Below, piece after piece: positions 44,233 to 52,870 of a DNA stretch of 64,000 bases. This DNA is from Streptomyces graminofaciens. Lineage in GTDB: Bacteria > Actinomycetota > Actinomycetes > Streptomycetales > Streptomycetaceae. Numbering within the stretch: position 1 is the stretch's first letter; every line of letters starts with the position of its first letter. Location of the stretch: contig NZ_AP018448.1 in assembly GCF_030294945.1 (NCBI RefSeq), positions 3,658,001 through 3,722,000 on the forward strand. The letters run 5' to 3'. Position numbers and translations under genes: made by a program. Under the pieces are notes generated by a model, which did not search any database, had not been told where the DNA came from, and saw nothing but the letters and a program-made list of their open reading frames with translations.

Positions 44233-45129
44233 CTAGACCGCCGTCGCCCCGAAGTGCCGCTCCACCAGGCACTCCACCGCGTCCAGGTCGCCCGCCACCA
44301 ACGCGTCCAGCAGGGCGATGTGTTCGGCGGCGTCGGCCAGCAGTTCGGTGCGCGGGCCGGTCATCGGGGCGGTGGGCAACGGCAGTTGCGTACGCCGGTG
44401 CAGGTCGTCCGAGAGCTGGACGAGCTGTTCGTTGCCGGCGAGTCCGAGCAGCCCCCGGTGGAAGGCGCGGTCAGCCCCGGCGTACGTCGCCCGGCAGCCG
44501 GAGGAGGCCGCGCGGGCCGTCTCCTCGGCGAGCGGCCGCAGTTCGGCCCAGCTGTCGGCCGGCAGCGTACGGGCCAGCCGCAGGATCACCGGCACCTGGA
44601 GCAGCGCCCGCACCTCCGCCAGTTCGGCCAGCTCGCGGGCGCCACGCCGGACGACGCGGAAGCCGCGGTTGGGCACGACCTCGACGGCGCCCTCTATGGC
44701 GAGTTGCTGCATCGCCTCGCGCACCGGGGTCGCCGAGACCCCGAACTGTTCGCCGAGCGCGGGCGCCGAGTACACCTCGCCGGGCGTCAGCTCCCCGGCG
44801 GCGAGGGCGGCGCGCAGCGCGTCGAGGATCTGCCCGCGCACGGAGGCCCGCTGCACGACCGGGCGGCCGGGCCCTCGGGCCGGAACGGGCGGCTCCTCGA
44901 TCCGGGGCGGAGGAAGGGGAATGGGGGTCTCGCTGTGGGTGTGCTCACCCCGGGCCGCGTCGTCCCGCGACCTGGTACCGCCGTCCGCCGCGATGCCCCG
45001 TTCCCGGTCCACGTCCGCCACCCCGGGCTGCGCGGGCACTCGCAGGGGATCCGTGCGGGTGGCCCGGCGGGGGTCCGGAGTGCTCGCGGCGAAGGCGGGG
45101 CGCGTACGCGGTCCGGCCTGGTCGGGCAC
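44233..45129 (-). CDS. GntR-family regulator with FCD domain
   Basis: 298 residues from a GTG at 45127-45129, with GGAGGAGG upstream. An unusually long Pro-rich tail (about 85 residues) precedes the winged helix-turn-helix (ALGEQFGVSATPVREAMQQLA). The C-terminal FCD effector domain spans about residues 155-290, with the metal-ligand-type His in GADRAFHRGLL. FadR-type proteins usually respond to organic acids. No obvious target operon is adjacent; the divergent neighbour is the FhuF-like gene. Confidence 0.85.
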   Translation of the reverse strand: MPDQAGPRTRPAFAASTPDPRRATRTDPLRVPAQPGVADVDRERGIAADGGTRSRDDAARGEHTHSETPIPLPPPRIEEPPVPARGPGRPVVQRASVRGQILDALRAALAAGELTPGEVYSAPALGEQFGVSATPVREAMQQLAIEGAVEVVPNRGFRVVRRGARELAELAEVRALLQVPVILRLARTLPADSWAELRPLAEETARAASSGCRATYAGADRAFHRGLLGLAGNEQLVQLSDDLHRRTQLPLPTAPMTGPRTELLADAAEHIALLDALVAGDLDAVECLVERHFGATAV

Positions 45130-45245
45130 GGGTCCTCCTCCGAGCTGAGTGGTACATGGGGGCGCTAAATCACTACTGGGGTTGTTACCGGTCGTAAAGC
45201 ACCATAGGCGCACATGACCTCAGTTCAAACCTCGACCACCTCGGG

Positions 45246-45264
45246 TAAGGTAAGCCTTACCTGG
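45246..45264 (+). promoter_or_regulatory. Iron box (DmdR/IdeR type)
   Basis: TAAGGTAAGCCTTACCTGG matches the actinobacterial consensus TWAGGTWAGSCTWACCTWA at all but the last positions and is almost palindromic. It is 28 bp upstream of the FhuF-like start, so iron-bound DmdR-type repressor should silence that gene. Confidence 0.85.
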
Positions 45265-45291
45265 CAGCGATGGTGAAACGGCGGTCTCCGC

Positions 45292-46158
45292 ATGCCCCTC
45301 TCAGCACCGGCACCGGCACCCAGTTCGCGCACGTCACCCGTCACGGCCGCGTACGCACGGCTGACCGAGGCCCTGCCGGTGATGAGCGTGACGGAATTCT
45401 CCCCCACCGACCCCCTGCCGGAGGGCGACGGCTGGGTCTCGGCGGCCGGGCTCGCGGCCGGCGGCGCCGAGCTGGACGCGTTCCTCGCCTGGGACGAGGC
45501 ACAGATTGAGCGGGACCACGGACAGAAGGGGCGCCCGGACGTCGTCGCGGCCTTCGGACTGCACCGCTATTCCTGGTACGCCTGTCTGCTGTTCACCGTG
45601 CCCTGGTTCCTGCAGCGCCGGGTGCCCCGGTTCCCGGCGGAGCACGTGGCGTTCCAGCGTGAGCAGAGCCGTCTGGCCGTGCGTGCGGGAACGTTCAGCT
45701 GTCTGCCGGGCGATCCGGCGGCCGGAGAGCCCGGCGCCCGGGTGGTCCCGGACGAGGAGGCACTGCGGGCCGAGGTGCGGGCGGCGTTCGCCGAGCACAT
45801 AGAGCCCGTGCTCGGCGGTTTCGGTCCGCGGATGCGGCGGCGCGGGCGCGCTCTGTGGGGGATGGCGACCGACGAGGTCGTCGAGGGCATCTGGTACATC
45901 GCCGAACTCCTCGACCCGGGCGAGCAGGAGCGGTGCCGACGCGAGCTGGAGCTGCTGCTGCCGGGCTCGACGCGGCCGTACGTCGGCGCGGCCGGCTTCC
46001 GTGAACTGGCCGGGCCGGGAGGGCGGTCGCTTCCCACCCGGGACCGGGCGAGTTGCTGCATGTTCTACACACTGGCCCCGGAAGACACCTGCATCACCTG
46101 CCCTCGGACCTGCGACGCGGACCGGATCGCCAAGTTGACGGCCACCGCCGCGGCTTGA
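45292..46158 (+). CDS. FhuF-like ferric-siderophore reductase
   Basis: 288 residues from the ATG at 45292; the ribosome site is weak. The C-terminus carries the FhuF-type 2Fe-2S cysteines CCMFYTLAPEDTCITCPRTC (C-C-x10-C-x2-C pattern). Wording HRYSWYACLLFTVPWFLQRRV is typical of the N-terminal region. FhuF proteins release iron from hydroxamate siderophores in the cytosol. The iron box just upstream supports iron repression. No siderophore uptake genes are adjacent. Confidence 0.88.
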   Translation: MPLSAPAPAPSSRTSPVTAAYARLTEALPVMSVTEFSPTDPLPEGDGWVSAAGLAAGGAELDAFLAWDEAQIERDHGQKGRPDVVAAFGLHRYSWYACLLFTVPWFLQRRVPRFPAEHVAFQREQSRLAVRAGTFSCLPGDPAAGEPGARVVPDEEALRAEVRAAFAEHIEPVLGGFGPRMRRRGRALWGMATDEVVEGIWYIAELLDPGEQERCRRELELLLPGSTRPYVGAAGFRELAGPGGRSLPTRDRASCCMFYTLAPEDTCITCPRTCDADRIAKLTATAAA

Positions 46159-46242
46159 CGGCCCCTCTCGGGCACCCCCCTGAGTTGGCCCGCGGCATGT
46201 GCCGTAAGATCGACTCCGATTGAGATCGTCAGTTGATTACAG

Positions 46243-46290
46243 GTGGTTCACAACTTCCTCACTTGCCGCAGGAACTTTCCGTTGAACCAC
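46243..46290. promoter_or_regulatory. Inverted repeat GTGGTTCA-N32-TGAACCAC
   Basis: Perfect 8-bp arms at 46243-46250 and 46283-46290 in the 314-bp gap before the DUF2637 gene, about 180 bp upstream of its start. The enclosed bases are unusually T-rich (AACTTCCTC, AACTTTCC). It could be a paired regulator site or a transcript hairpin. No gene is seen in this gap. Confidence 0.4.
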
Positions 46291-46472
46291 TCGAACGGGT
46301 AATCTCACTCGCACTCAACTCCCGTCCCTCGCGCGGCAGTTCGAGCAGAATGCCGCCTTGCGCCAGTTCTTGCACTTCCTTGGCGGTCTCTTGCCCCGAA
46401 ACCCCCTGAGGGCCGTGAGGATTGGGCCACTATGGCGGGCGTTACGCCCTATCCCAATGCAAGGGACCCCTG

Positions 46473-47525
46473 ATGAGACTGACCGACATATCGCTGAACT
46501 GGCTGCTTCCGGGCGCCGTACTGCTCCTGGGGATGCTGGCGGCGATTGCGGTGCTCGCGCGCGGCAAGCGCTCCGGGGAGCACGCCAAGACCGAGGATTC
46601 GTGGGAACGCAGTGAGGAGCGCCGACGGCGCAAGGAAGCCCTCTACGGCACGGCCTCCTACATTCTCCTCTTCTGCTGTGCCGCGGTCGCGGCCGCGCTC
46701 TCCTTCCGCGGCCTGGTCGGCTTCGGCGAACAGAACCTGGGACTCACCAACGGGTGGCAGTACCTGGTTCCGTTCGGCCTGGACGGCGCCGCCATGTTCT
46801 GCTCCGTGCTCGCGGTGCGCGAGGCCAGCCACGGTGACGCGGCCCTCGGCTCCCGCATACTCGTGTGGACGTTCGCCGGTGCGGCCGCCTGGTTCAACTG
46901 GGTGCACGCGCCCAGGGGCCTCGGCCACGACGGCGCCCCGCAGTTCTTCGCGGGCATGTCCATGTCCGCCGCAGTACTCTTCGACCGCGCGCTGAAGCAG
47001 ACCCGCCGTGCCGCGCTGCGTGAGCAGGGCCTGGTTCCGCGCCCGCTGCCGCAGATTCGTGTCGTCCGCTGGCTGCGGGCCCCGCGTGAGACGTACAAGG
47101 CCTGGTCGCTGATGCTCCTCGAGGGTGTGCGCAGCCTGGACGAGGCCGTGGACGAGGTACGTGAGGACAAGCGCATCAAGCAGGAGAACCGCTCGCGCAA
47201 GCGCGAGCAGGAGCGCCTGGAGCGCGCCCACCTCAAGGCGATCAGCCGTGGCCACGGCCGCGGTCTGCCCGGCGGTGGCGGCGGTGGCGGCGGCAGCCGT
47301 CAGATGGACACGACCGTGGAGCGCGTCCCCGCCCAGGCCGTCTCGGAGCCTGCCATATCGTCGCCGGAACTGCCCGTGCGTACCCGTCCCTCACTGCAGC
47401 CCGTGCGCAACGGCGCTGACAAGTCGCTCACCGTCGACCTGACCGCGGAGGACGACACCATGGCCCTGCCGCGACTCGACTCCCTCGAGCGCAAGCTCAA
47501 GGACCTGGAGCAGCAGTTCGGCTGA
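46473..47525 (+). CDS. DUF2637 membrane protein
   Basis: 350 residues from the ATG at 46473 behind AAGGGA. Four or five membrane helices occupy residues 8-185: the N-terminal LPGAVLLLGMLAAIAVLA, then YILLFCCAAVAAALSF and YLVPFGLDGAAMFCSVLAV. A helical cytoplasmic region (EVREDKRIKQENRSRKREQE) and a Gly-rich linker (GGGGGGGGS) lead to a coiled-coil end (LERKLKDLEQQFG). DUF2637 is also found in Spd plasmid-spread proteins. This chromosomal form is common in Streptomyces but its role is unknown. Its 3' end is triplicated in the DNA that follows. Confidence 0.85.
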   Translation: MRLTDISLNWLLPGAVLLLGMLAAIAVLARGKRSGEHAKTEDSWERSEERRRRKEALYGTASYILLFCCAAVAAALSFRGLVGFGEQNLGLTNGWQYLVPFGLDGAAMFCSVLAVREASHGDAALGSRILVWTFAGAAAWFNWVHAPRGLGHDGAPQFFAGMSMSAAVLFDRALKQTRRAALREQGLVPRPLPQIRVVRWLRAPRETYKAWSLMLLEGVRSLDEAVDEVREDKRIKQENRSRKREQERLERAHLKAISRGHGRGLPGGGGGGGGSRQMDTTVERVPAQAVSEPAISSPELPVRTRPSLQPVRNGADKSLTVDLTAEDDTMALPRLDSLERKLKDLEQQFG

Positions 47526-47576
47526 CCTCGGAGCAGCTGTTTCGGCTGATCTCGTAGCAGCTGTTCGGCTGATCCT
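47507..47576. repeat. Three copies of the DUF2637 gene's last 23 bp
   Basis: Unit 1 (47507-47529) contains the gene's last codons and stop; near copies follow at 47530-47553 and 47554-47576. All share AGCAG-N1-TGTTTCGGCTGA-like wording. Both extra copies keep a TGA in register. Confidence 0.75.
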
Positions 47577-47632
47577 GGAGCACCGGCCACGGCGCCCGGA
47601 CCTCCGGAGCACCTGATCGGGAGCACCTCATT

Positions 47633-47668
47633 GGACAGGGGCGCGGCAATGGAGCCGCGCCCCTGTCC
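47633..47668. terminator. Strong terminator hairpin
   Basis: GGACAGGGGCGCGGC (47633-47647) pairs perfectly with GCCGCGCCCCTGTCC (47654-47668) around AATGGA, between the convergent DUF2637 and HATPase genes. Two copies of ATGTGCGTGTCC follow at about 47669-47692. Confidence 0.85.
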
Positions 47669-47743
47669 ATGTGCGTGTCCATGTGCGTGTCCACCTACGG
47701 GTTCACCTGTGGTCGTCGACCGCGGCGACCGCTCTTCGGTCGG

Positions 47744-48226
47744 CTACGTCAGCCCGCCGTCCAGGTCGAACCACACCGACTTGCCCACCCCGTGGGCCCG
47801 TACGCCCCAGGCGTCGGCCAGGGACTGCACAAGCAGAAGGCCCCGCCCGTGGGTGGCGTCGTCAGCGTTCGACACCCTCGGCCTGGGCCTGCGTCCCACG
47901 AAGTCCCGGACCTCCACATGGAGTCCGCGCGGTGAGACGGTCGCCGTCAGTACGGCGTCGTGGTCGGTGTGGATGAGCGCGTTGGTGACCAGCTCGCTCG
48001 TGAGCAGTTCCGCTATCTCCGATCTCCCCGGCCGCCCCCACTGCCGTAACAGCTCCCGCAGGGCCCTACGGGCCTCGGGCACCGCCCGCAGATCCGCCCG
48101 CCCCAGTTTGCGCCTGAGCTCTCCGGCATCGGCCTCTTCCGTCGGTTTACCCGTCGTTTCCTCCGCCGCTTCCGCCGAGAAGGCCCCGATCGCCGTGGGA
48201 CCGCCTCCTCGTGCATGCCTCTTCAT
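47744..48226 (-). CDS. Anti-sigma-type ATPase domain protein (RsbW/HATPase_c_2)
   Basis: 160 residues from the ATG at 48224-48226. The GHKL N box is LLTSELVTNALIHTDHDA, the G1 box VEVRDFVG and G2 box HGRGLLLVQSLAD. Proteins of this size phosphorylate anti-anti-sigma factors or bind sigma factors, and Streptomyces has dozens. Its C-terminus resembles the HATPase module at the end of the 1850-4081 phosphatase. A longer start within the 48227-48313 open frame is possible. No partner gene is next to it. Confidence 0.85.
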   Translation of the reverse strand: MKRHARGGGPTAIGAFSAEAAEETTGKPTEEADAGELRRKLGRADLRAVPEARRALRELLRQWGRPGRSEIAELLTSELVTNALIHTDHDAVLTATVSPRGLHVEVRDFVGRRPRPRVSNADDATHGRGLLLVQSLADAWGVRAHGVGKSVWFDLDGGLT

Positions 48227-48542
48227 GACCCCCGCCCGCGTGCCGATGACGATTCCCCTCCTGATCGAACACGTACACGAGGAACCATGCCCCGTCCGGA
48301 ACGCGGCACTCATGTCGAATCGTCAACGACCCTCCGTACGCTTTCAAACGCACCGGGTCAAGCCAGCTGTCGGCACCTTCCGAGAGCGCTTGCCACCCCG
48401 CGAAACCACCACACACGCCGACGAACCGACGCCACACCGCCCCACCCGTGGATTGCCCGCGGACCGTGCCTGCTGGCCCCAACTGCCCATGTACGCCTGC
48501 CGATACGGCCCTACGCCACCGTGCCTCGACCGCGCGGGACAC
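48147..48542 (-). CDS. Doubtful ORF upstream of the HATPase gene
   Basis: This 131-residue frame overlaps the HATPase start by 80 bp in another frame. Its middle part (WLDPVRLKAYGGSLTI, VPDGAWFLVYVFDQEGN) reads like protein, but both ends are Arg/Gly-rich like shadow frames. No start signal or family is recognised. It may be the remnant of a small gene. Otherwise the 434-bp gap between the HATPase and phosphatase genes holds only the promoter region. Confidence 0.2.
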   Translation of the reverse strand: MSRAVEARWRRAVSAGVHGQLGPAGTVRGQSTGGAVWRRFVGVCGGFAGWQALSEGADSWLDPVRLKAYGGSLTIRHECRVPDGAWFLVYVFDQEGNRHRHAGGGHEEACTRRRSHGDRGLLGGSGGGNDG

Positions 48543-48660
48543 GAGCGGTCCCGGCCCGATTCCGGCCGCCGCAGCCGATGATGTTCATTGGCCGGAACCC
48601 AGCGCTGGTACAGGCCAACATGTGGACAGACGCGACGGGTCGGCCGCGGGGCGCGCCGCG

Positions 48661-50889
48661 TCACGCCTCCCACACGGCGGCGGCCGTACGGTCGTCCGCG
48701 TACCCCTTGACCCGGACCTGGGTGTCGGCGAGGAAAGCGGCGAGGCCGGGTGGCTCGGCGTCCGCCCAGCGCTCCGCCAGATGCTCGGCGAGCGCGGGTT
48801 CACCACGCAGTGGCTCGGCGAGACCGCCGGTGCACAGCAGGAGGACGTCCTCGGGGCGGGCCACGGAGGCCCGGAACCGGAAGGGTTCGCGGGGCGGCGC
48901 CGGGGCCGGTTCGTACGGGCTCGGGGGTGTGGTGATGCCGAGGTCCATCGTGAGGCGGTCGCCGTCGGGGGTCTCGTGCGGCAGCGAGCCGAAGCCGACC
49001 ACCGGGGCGCCCCTGGTCTCGGCGACCCGGGGCTCGATGTCCTGCCACTCCCCGTCCCGCAGCCGGAACAGACCACCGGCGCCCACTCCGAAGAAGACGC
49101 GCGTACGGCACCCGGGGTCGGCCGGGAGCAGCAGACAGCGCAGGCTCGCCGTGTACTCCTCCGGGTCGAGGCCCTGCTCGACGGCGCTGGCCCGCAGTTT
49201 GCCGAGACTGCGGTCGGTGAGCCGGTGCAGGCCCGACTTGAGGTCGCCGCGCCGGGCGGCCCTGATGTCCTCCACCAACCGGGAGTGGCTGCGTCCGACG
49301 GCCCGCCCGATCCACCGGCACGCCTCGGCCGCCGCGCGGTGCGCGCCCGGGGTGGCACGGGCGCCGGTCGCCATGGCGACGAGCACGACGGCCTGCTCGC
49401 CCACGCCGAACCGGGCGGTGAGCAGGGAGTCCCGGCGCGGCTCGCCCCGGTAGCGCGCCGAGTCGCCGCGCACCGAGGCGGCCCGCAGTGTGCCGGCCCC
49501 GTAGCGCGCTCCGTCCAGCACGGTGTCCGCCACCAGATCCCCGAGATCGTCCGGATCCGCGACCGGCAGCGCGGTGGGCTCGGCCGCGTAGGTGGGCGGC
49601 CCGGACCCGACGTAGTCGACGTGCACCGGCTGCGTACCCGTGACGAGGGTGACCTCCTGCGCCTGGAGGGTGGGGAGGTCGAGCTGGGTGGGCGGACGGG
49701 CGTCGGACGGCTCGGCACCGTCGGCGCTCGTGGACACGGGCTCACCCGGCGCCGCGGAGCGACTGGCCGGCGGTGGCACGGCATCAGCCTGACGCGCCCA
49801 AGGGATGGACGGCCGAGGCGTGGCCGAAGGGGGTTCGGCGGCGGAGGGACGGTTCGTGGCGCGGGGTGGTGCTGATGCCGGGGGTGTGGATGCCGGGGGT
49901 GCGTCGGACGGCGAGCTGGTCGGGTCTGTGGAAGGCGGTACGGAAGGCCGGGACGGCAAGGGCGGGCTCGACTGCGGCCGCTTCGGCCAAGCCTCGTCAC
50001 GCGGGGACCTGGGGGCCGACGGTGACGAGGCGGGCGCCGAGGACGGAGGCGGGCTCGACTGCGACCGCTCCGACCGGCCCTCACCGCGCGGGGACTCGGG
50101 GGCCGACGGCTCCTCCGACGACCGGCCGGAGGAGTGCGGGACCGAGGACGACGGGACCGAGCCCGCCGAGCCCTCCGAGCCCGCTGACGACGGCGAGCCC
50201 GCCGACGACCGCGAGGACGATGACGACGGCGAGGACGGTGAAGCGGAAGGGCCGGAGGACAGGGGTTGACGCGGCTCCGGTCTCCTCGGCCGGTCCGCGT
50301 CACGCGGCGGCTCGGACGTCGAAGGCGCCCCCGACGACGCCCTCGGCGACGGTGCGGCAGCGCCGTCCGATGAGGCGGGCGAGGGTGCTGGCGAGAACCG
50401 TGGCCAGGGGCCCGACGGTGGCTGTGGCCCGGTCGGCCCAGCCGGCCCGGAGGGCCCTGCCGCAGGGGGCGCCCCCGCCGGTGGTCGCATGTCCGGTCGG
50501 GCCGGGTCCGCCGCAGACCTCGGCGTGGGTACGCCGGCCCCCGGTGCCCCGGCCCTGGGCTCCCAGGGCGCCGGCTGAGGCGTCAGGCCGCTGCGGCGGA
50601 GGGCGCCGTCGGGCGGGGAGTCGGAGGGGGCGGGATGACGTGGGTCGCCGGGTGAGTCCTGTCGGGGCACCTGGTCGCCGGGGTCGGGCGGGGTGGCCTG
50701 CGGGGGCACCCGGTCCTCGACCGGCTCCGTCGGAACCGCGCGCTTCCCCACCGTGCCCGCTGCCGAGGCGAAGCGGTCGTCGAGGGAATCGGCCGCGACC
50801 GCGGGGCCCGTGTCCCCCTTGGTGTCGTCGTACAACTGCCGCCACCAGTCGTCCTCTTGACCGGTCGGCCTCTCCCCCTGCTGGCTCAT
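48661..50889 (-). CDS. PP2C-like protein phosphatase with long disordered N-terminus
   Basis: 742 residues from the ATG at 50887-50889 (AGGGG upstream). Residues 1-420 are Ser, Pro and Arg-rich with almost no hydrophobic stretches and are surely disordered. The remaining 320 residues hold a PP2C_2-like fold: RFGVGEQAVVLVAMATGARA, RVFFGVGAGGLFRLRDGEW, RPEDVLLLCTGGLAEPLRG and VKGYADDRTAAAVWEA (the usual DDxTA end). Classical metal-binding Asp residues near the N-terminal part of the domain are not evident, so it may be a pseudophosphatase. The starting residues (DDWWRQLYDD) look like a short binding motif. Confidence 0.82.
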   Translation of the reverse strand: MSQQGERPTGQEDDWWRQLYDDTKGDTGPAVAADSLDDRFASAAGTVGKRAVPTEPVEDRVPPQATPPDPGDQVPRQDSPGDPRHPAPSDSPPDGALRRSGLTPQPAPWEPRAGAPGAGVPTPRSAADPARPDMRPPAGAPPAAGPSGPAGPTGPQPPSGPWPRFSPAPSPASSDGAAAPSPRASSGAPSTSEPPRDADRPRRPEPRQPLSSGPSASPSSPSSSSSRSSAGSPSSAGSEGSAGSVPSSSVPHSSGRSSEEPSAPESPRGEGRSERSQSSPPPSSAPASSPSAPRSPRDEAWPKRPQSSPPLPSRPSVPPSTDPTSSPSDAPPASTPPASAPPRATNRPSAAEPPSATPRPSIPWARQADAVPPPASRSAAPGEPVSTSADGAEPSDARPPTQLDLPTLQAQEVTLVTGTQPVHVDYVGSGPPTYAAEPTALPVADPDDLGDLVADTVLDGARYGAGTLRAASVRGDSARYRGEPRRDSLLTARFGVGEQAVVLVAMATGARATPGAHRAAAEACRWIGRAVGRSHSRLVEDIRAARRGDLKSGLHRLTDRSLGKLRASAVEQGLDPEEYTASLRCLLLPADPGCRTRVFFGVGAGGLFRLRDGEWQDIEPRVAETRGAPVVGFGSLPHETPDGDRLTMDLGITTPPSPYEPAPAPPREPFRFRASVARPEDVLLLCTGGLAEPLRGEPALAEHLAERWADAEPPGLAAFLADTQVRVKGYADDRTAAAVWEA

Positions 50890-51052
50890 GCCCCTAATTG
50901 TCCACCTCAGAGGCCGTATGAAAACGGGGCATCCGGAAAATCCGGTCGGCGGATCGACGGTCCGACGGCGTGTCGGACTACATCTCGAACTCCGGTGCGA
51001 GACATGGGGGTTCAGAGGAGGAGGGGTGCCAGGGGGCGGGCGGGTCCTCCCG

Positions 51053-51119
51053 TGCGAGGAGAACCGCCAGGCGGATGCGAGGAGAACCGTCGGGCGGCCC
51101 ACCCCCCACAGGAGAACCG
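51053..51119. repeat. Direct repeats TGCGAGGAGAACCG
   Basis: An exact 14-bp repeat occurs at 51053-51066 and 51076-51089, 23 bp apart start to start. A third shorter copy (AGGAGAACCG) is at 51110-51119. They lie in the 393-bp gap upstream of both the leftward phosphatase and the rightward regulator. Spacing near two helical turns suggests a possible binding array. The gap contains no gene. Confidence 0.6.
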
Positions 51120-51282
51120 CCCGACGGCACCCGGTGGCCTCGGCGCGGTGCGCGTCGGCCGTTCGAGGCGAGTGTGAGCCATGTTCCTGGGATTGAGCTG
51201 TGACCCCGGCTTCGTCATGGTGCGGGTGGTACGGCGATGATGTGCCCACCACCGGATGGCACCAGGGGAAGGGCGTCACCGC

Positions 51283-52266
51283 ATGCTGGGAGCGATCGGT
51301 CTGGACGAGACCCACGAGTCGGCGTACCGGGCCCTGGTGTCCGTGGGCGTGGCCGACGTACCGGATCTGGCCCGGCGTCTCTCCCTCGGCGAGTACGACA
51401 CCGAGCTGGCCCTGCGTCGGCTGGAGCGGCAGGGTCTGGCGGCCCAGTCCTCCGCGCGGCCGGGCCGCTGGGTGGCCGCGCCGCCGGGGGTGGCGCTCGG
51501 CGCGCTGCTCACCCAGCAGCGGCACGAGCTGGAGAAGGCCGAGCTGGCGGCGGCGATCCTCGCCGAGGAGTACCGGACGTCCGTCGCCGGGCCCGCCGCG
51601 CACGACCTGGTCGAGGTGGTGATCGGCGCGGCCGCGATCGCCCAGCGGTTTCTGCAGCTCCAGCTCGGCGCCGCCGAGGAGGTGCGGGCGCTGGTCGCGG
51701 GGGACCCGATCGCGGTCTCCGGCACGGAGAACAACCACGCCGAGGAGCAGGCCACCGGCCGGGGCGTCGGCTACCGGGTCGTCGTCGAGCGGGGTGTCCT
51801 GGACGAGCCCACGGCGATAGCCGAGCTGGCGTCCGCGCTGGGCCGGGGCGAGCAGGTGCGGGTGGTGGACAAGGTGCCGACGAAGCTGGTGATCGCCGAC
51901 CGGTCGCTGGCCATGGTCCCGCTCAGCGTGCACACCGCGGAACCGGCCGCGCTAGTCGTCCACGCGAGCGGGCTGCTGGAGCTGCTGTCCGATCTGTTCG
52001 AGACGGCGTGGCGGCAGGCCCTGCCGTTGCGGCTCGGCGCCGACCGGGTCACCGAGGACGTACCGGACGGCCCCGACGCCGTCGACCTGGAGATCCTCTC
52101 CCTCCTGCTGGCCGGCATGACGGACGCGAGCGTCGCCAAACAGCTCGACCTGGGCCTGCGGACCGTGCAGCGCCGGGTGCGGCGGCTGATGGAGCTGGCC
52201 GGGGTGACCACCCGGCTCCAGCTGGGCTGGCACGCGTACGGGCTGAACTGGATCACCCGCGACTAG
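51283..52266 (+). CDS. TrmB-like / LuxR-type helix-turn-helix regulator
   Basis: 327 residues from the ATG at 51283. An N-terminal TrmB-type winged helix (ESAYRALVSVGVADVPDLAR) and a central ligand-like domain precede a C-terminal LuxR-type helix-turn-helix (AGMTDASVAKQLDLGLRTVQ). Streptomyces has several such stand-alone regulators. It is divergent from the phosphatase gene. It might act on the repeat array at 51053-51119, but no evidence ties them. Confidence 0.85.
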   Translation: MLGAIGLDETHESAYRALVSVGVADVPDLARRLSLGEYDTELALRRLERQGLAAQSSARPGRWVAAPPGVALGALLTQQRHELEKAELAAAILAEEYRTSVAGPAAHDLVEVVIGAAAIAQRFLQLQLGAAEEVRALVAGDPIAVSGTENNHAEEQATGRGVGYRVVVERGVLDEPTAIAELASALGRGEQVRVVDKVPTKLVIADRSLAMVPLSVHTAEPAALVVHASGLLELLSDLFETAWRQALPLRLGADRVTEDVPDGPDAVDLEILSLLLAGMTDASVAKQLDLGLRTVQRRVRRLMELAGVTTRLQLGWHAYGLNWITRD

Positions 52267-52347
52267 TGCCGCAACAGGCAGCGTTTCGACCTCCCTCGGC
52301 CGCAACCCTGACCTGCGCGTTCTCGTTGGCTCCGGCACTCTGGGCAG

Positions 52348-52830
52348 ATGGGAGCGTGGGAACTCCTGCTGGTCGGCGTGGTGATTCTGCTCGGCCTGTG
52401 CGGAGTGCTGGTGCCCGGGGTACCGGGGTCCTGGCTCGTGTGGGCCGGGGTCATGTGGTGGGCACTGGAGGAGCCGAAGCCGGTGGCCTGGTGGGTGCTC
52501 GTCGGCGCCACCGCGGTCCTGCTCCTGTCCACGGCGATCCGCTGGGGCCTGCCTCCCCGACGGCTCCAGCAGAGCGGCACCACCCCCCGAACAGCGGTGT
52601 ACGCCGGCCTCGGCGCCCTGCTCGGCTTCGTCGTCGTCCCGGTGATCGGCGCGATACCCGGCTACATCGGCGGCATCTATCTCTCCGAGCGCCTCCGCCT
52701 CGGCCGCCACGGCGAGGCCATGGCTTCGGTCCGCACGGCGATGCGCTCCGGCGGCTCCAGCGTCCTGGCGGAGCTGTTGGCGTGCATGCTGATAGCGGGC
52801 GCGTGGGTGGGGGCGGTGATCTGGGACTAG
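52348..52830 (+). CDS. DUF456 membrane protein
   Basis: 160 residues with four to five membrane helices. The glycine-rich GVLVPGVPGSWLVWAGVMWW and GALLGFVVVPVIGAIPGYIG segments are the DUF456 signature (small-residue helices). A C-terminal amphipathic region (LRLGRHGEAMASVRTAMRS) precedes the last helix. Function unknown. It follows the regulator by 81 bp in the same direction. Confidence 0.88.
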   Translation: MGAWELLLVGVVILLGLCGVLVPGVPGSWLVWAGVMWWALEEPKPVAWWVLVGATAVLLLSTAIRWGLPPRRLQQSGTTPRTAVYAGLGALLGFVVVPVIGAIPGYIGGIYLSERLRLGRHGEAMASVRTAMRSGGSSVLAELLACMLIAGAWVGAVIWD

Positions 52831-52870
52831 GGCCTGTTGATGAAACCCTGTCCGCCCCACGCACCCCCCG

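Noticed and set aside
46358..46615. 85-residue frame overlapping the DUF2637 start
   Set aside because: It reads the real gene in another frame and has no ribosome site.
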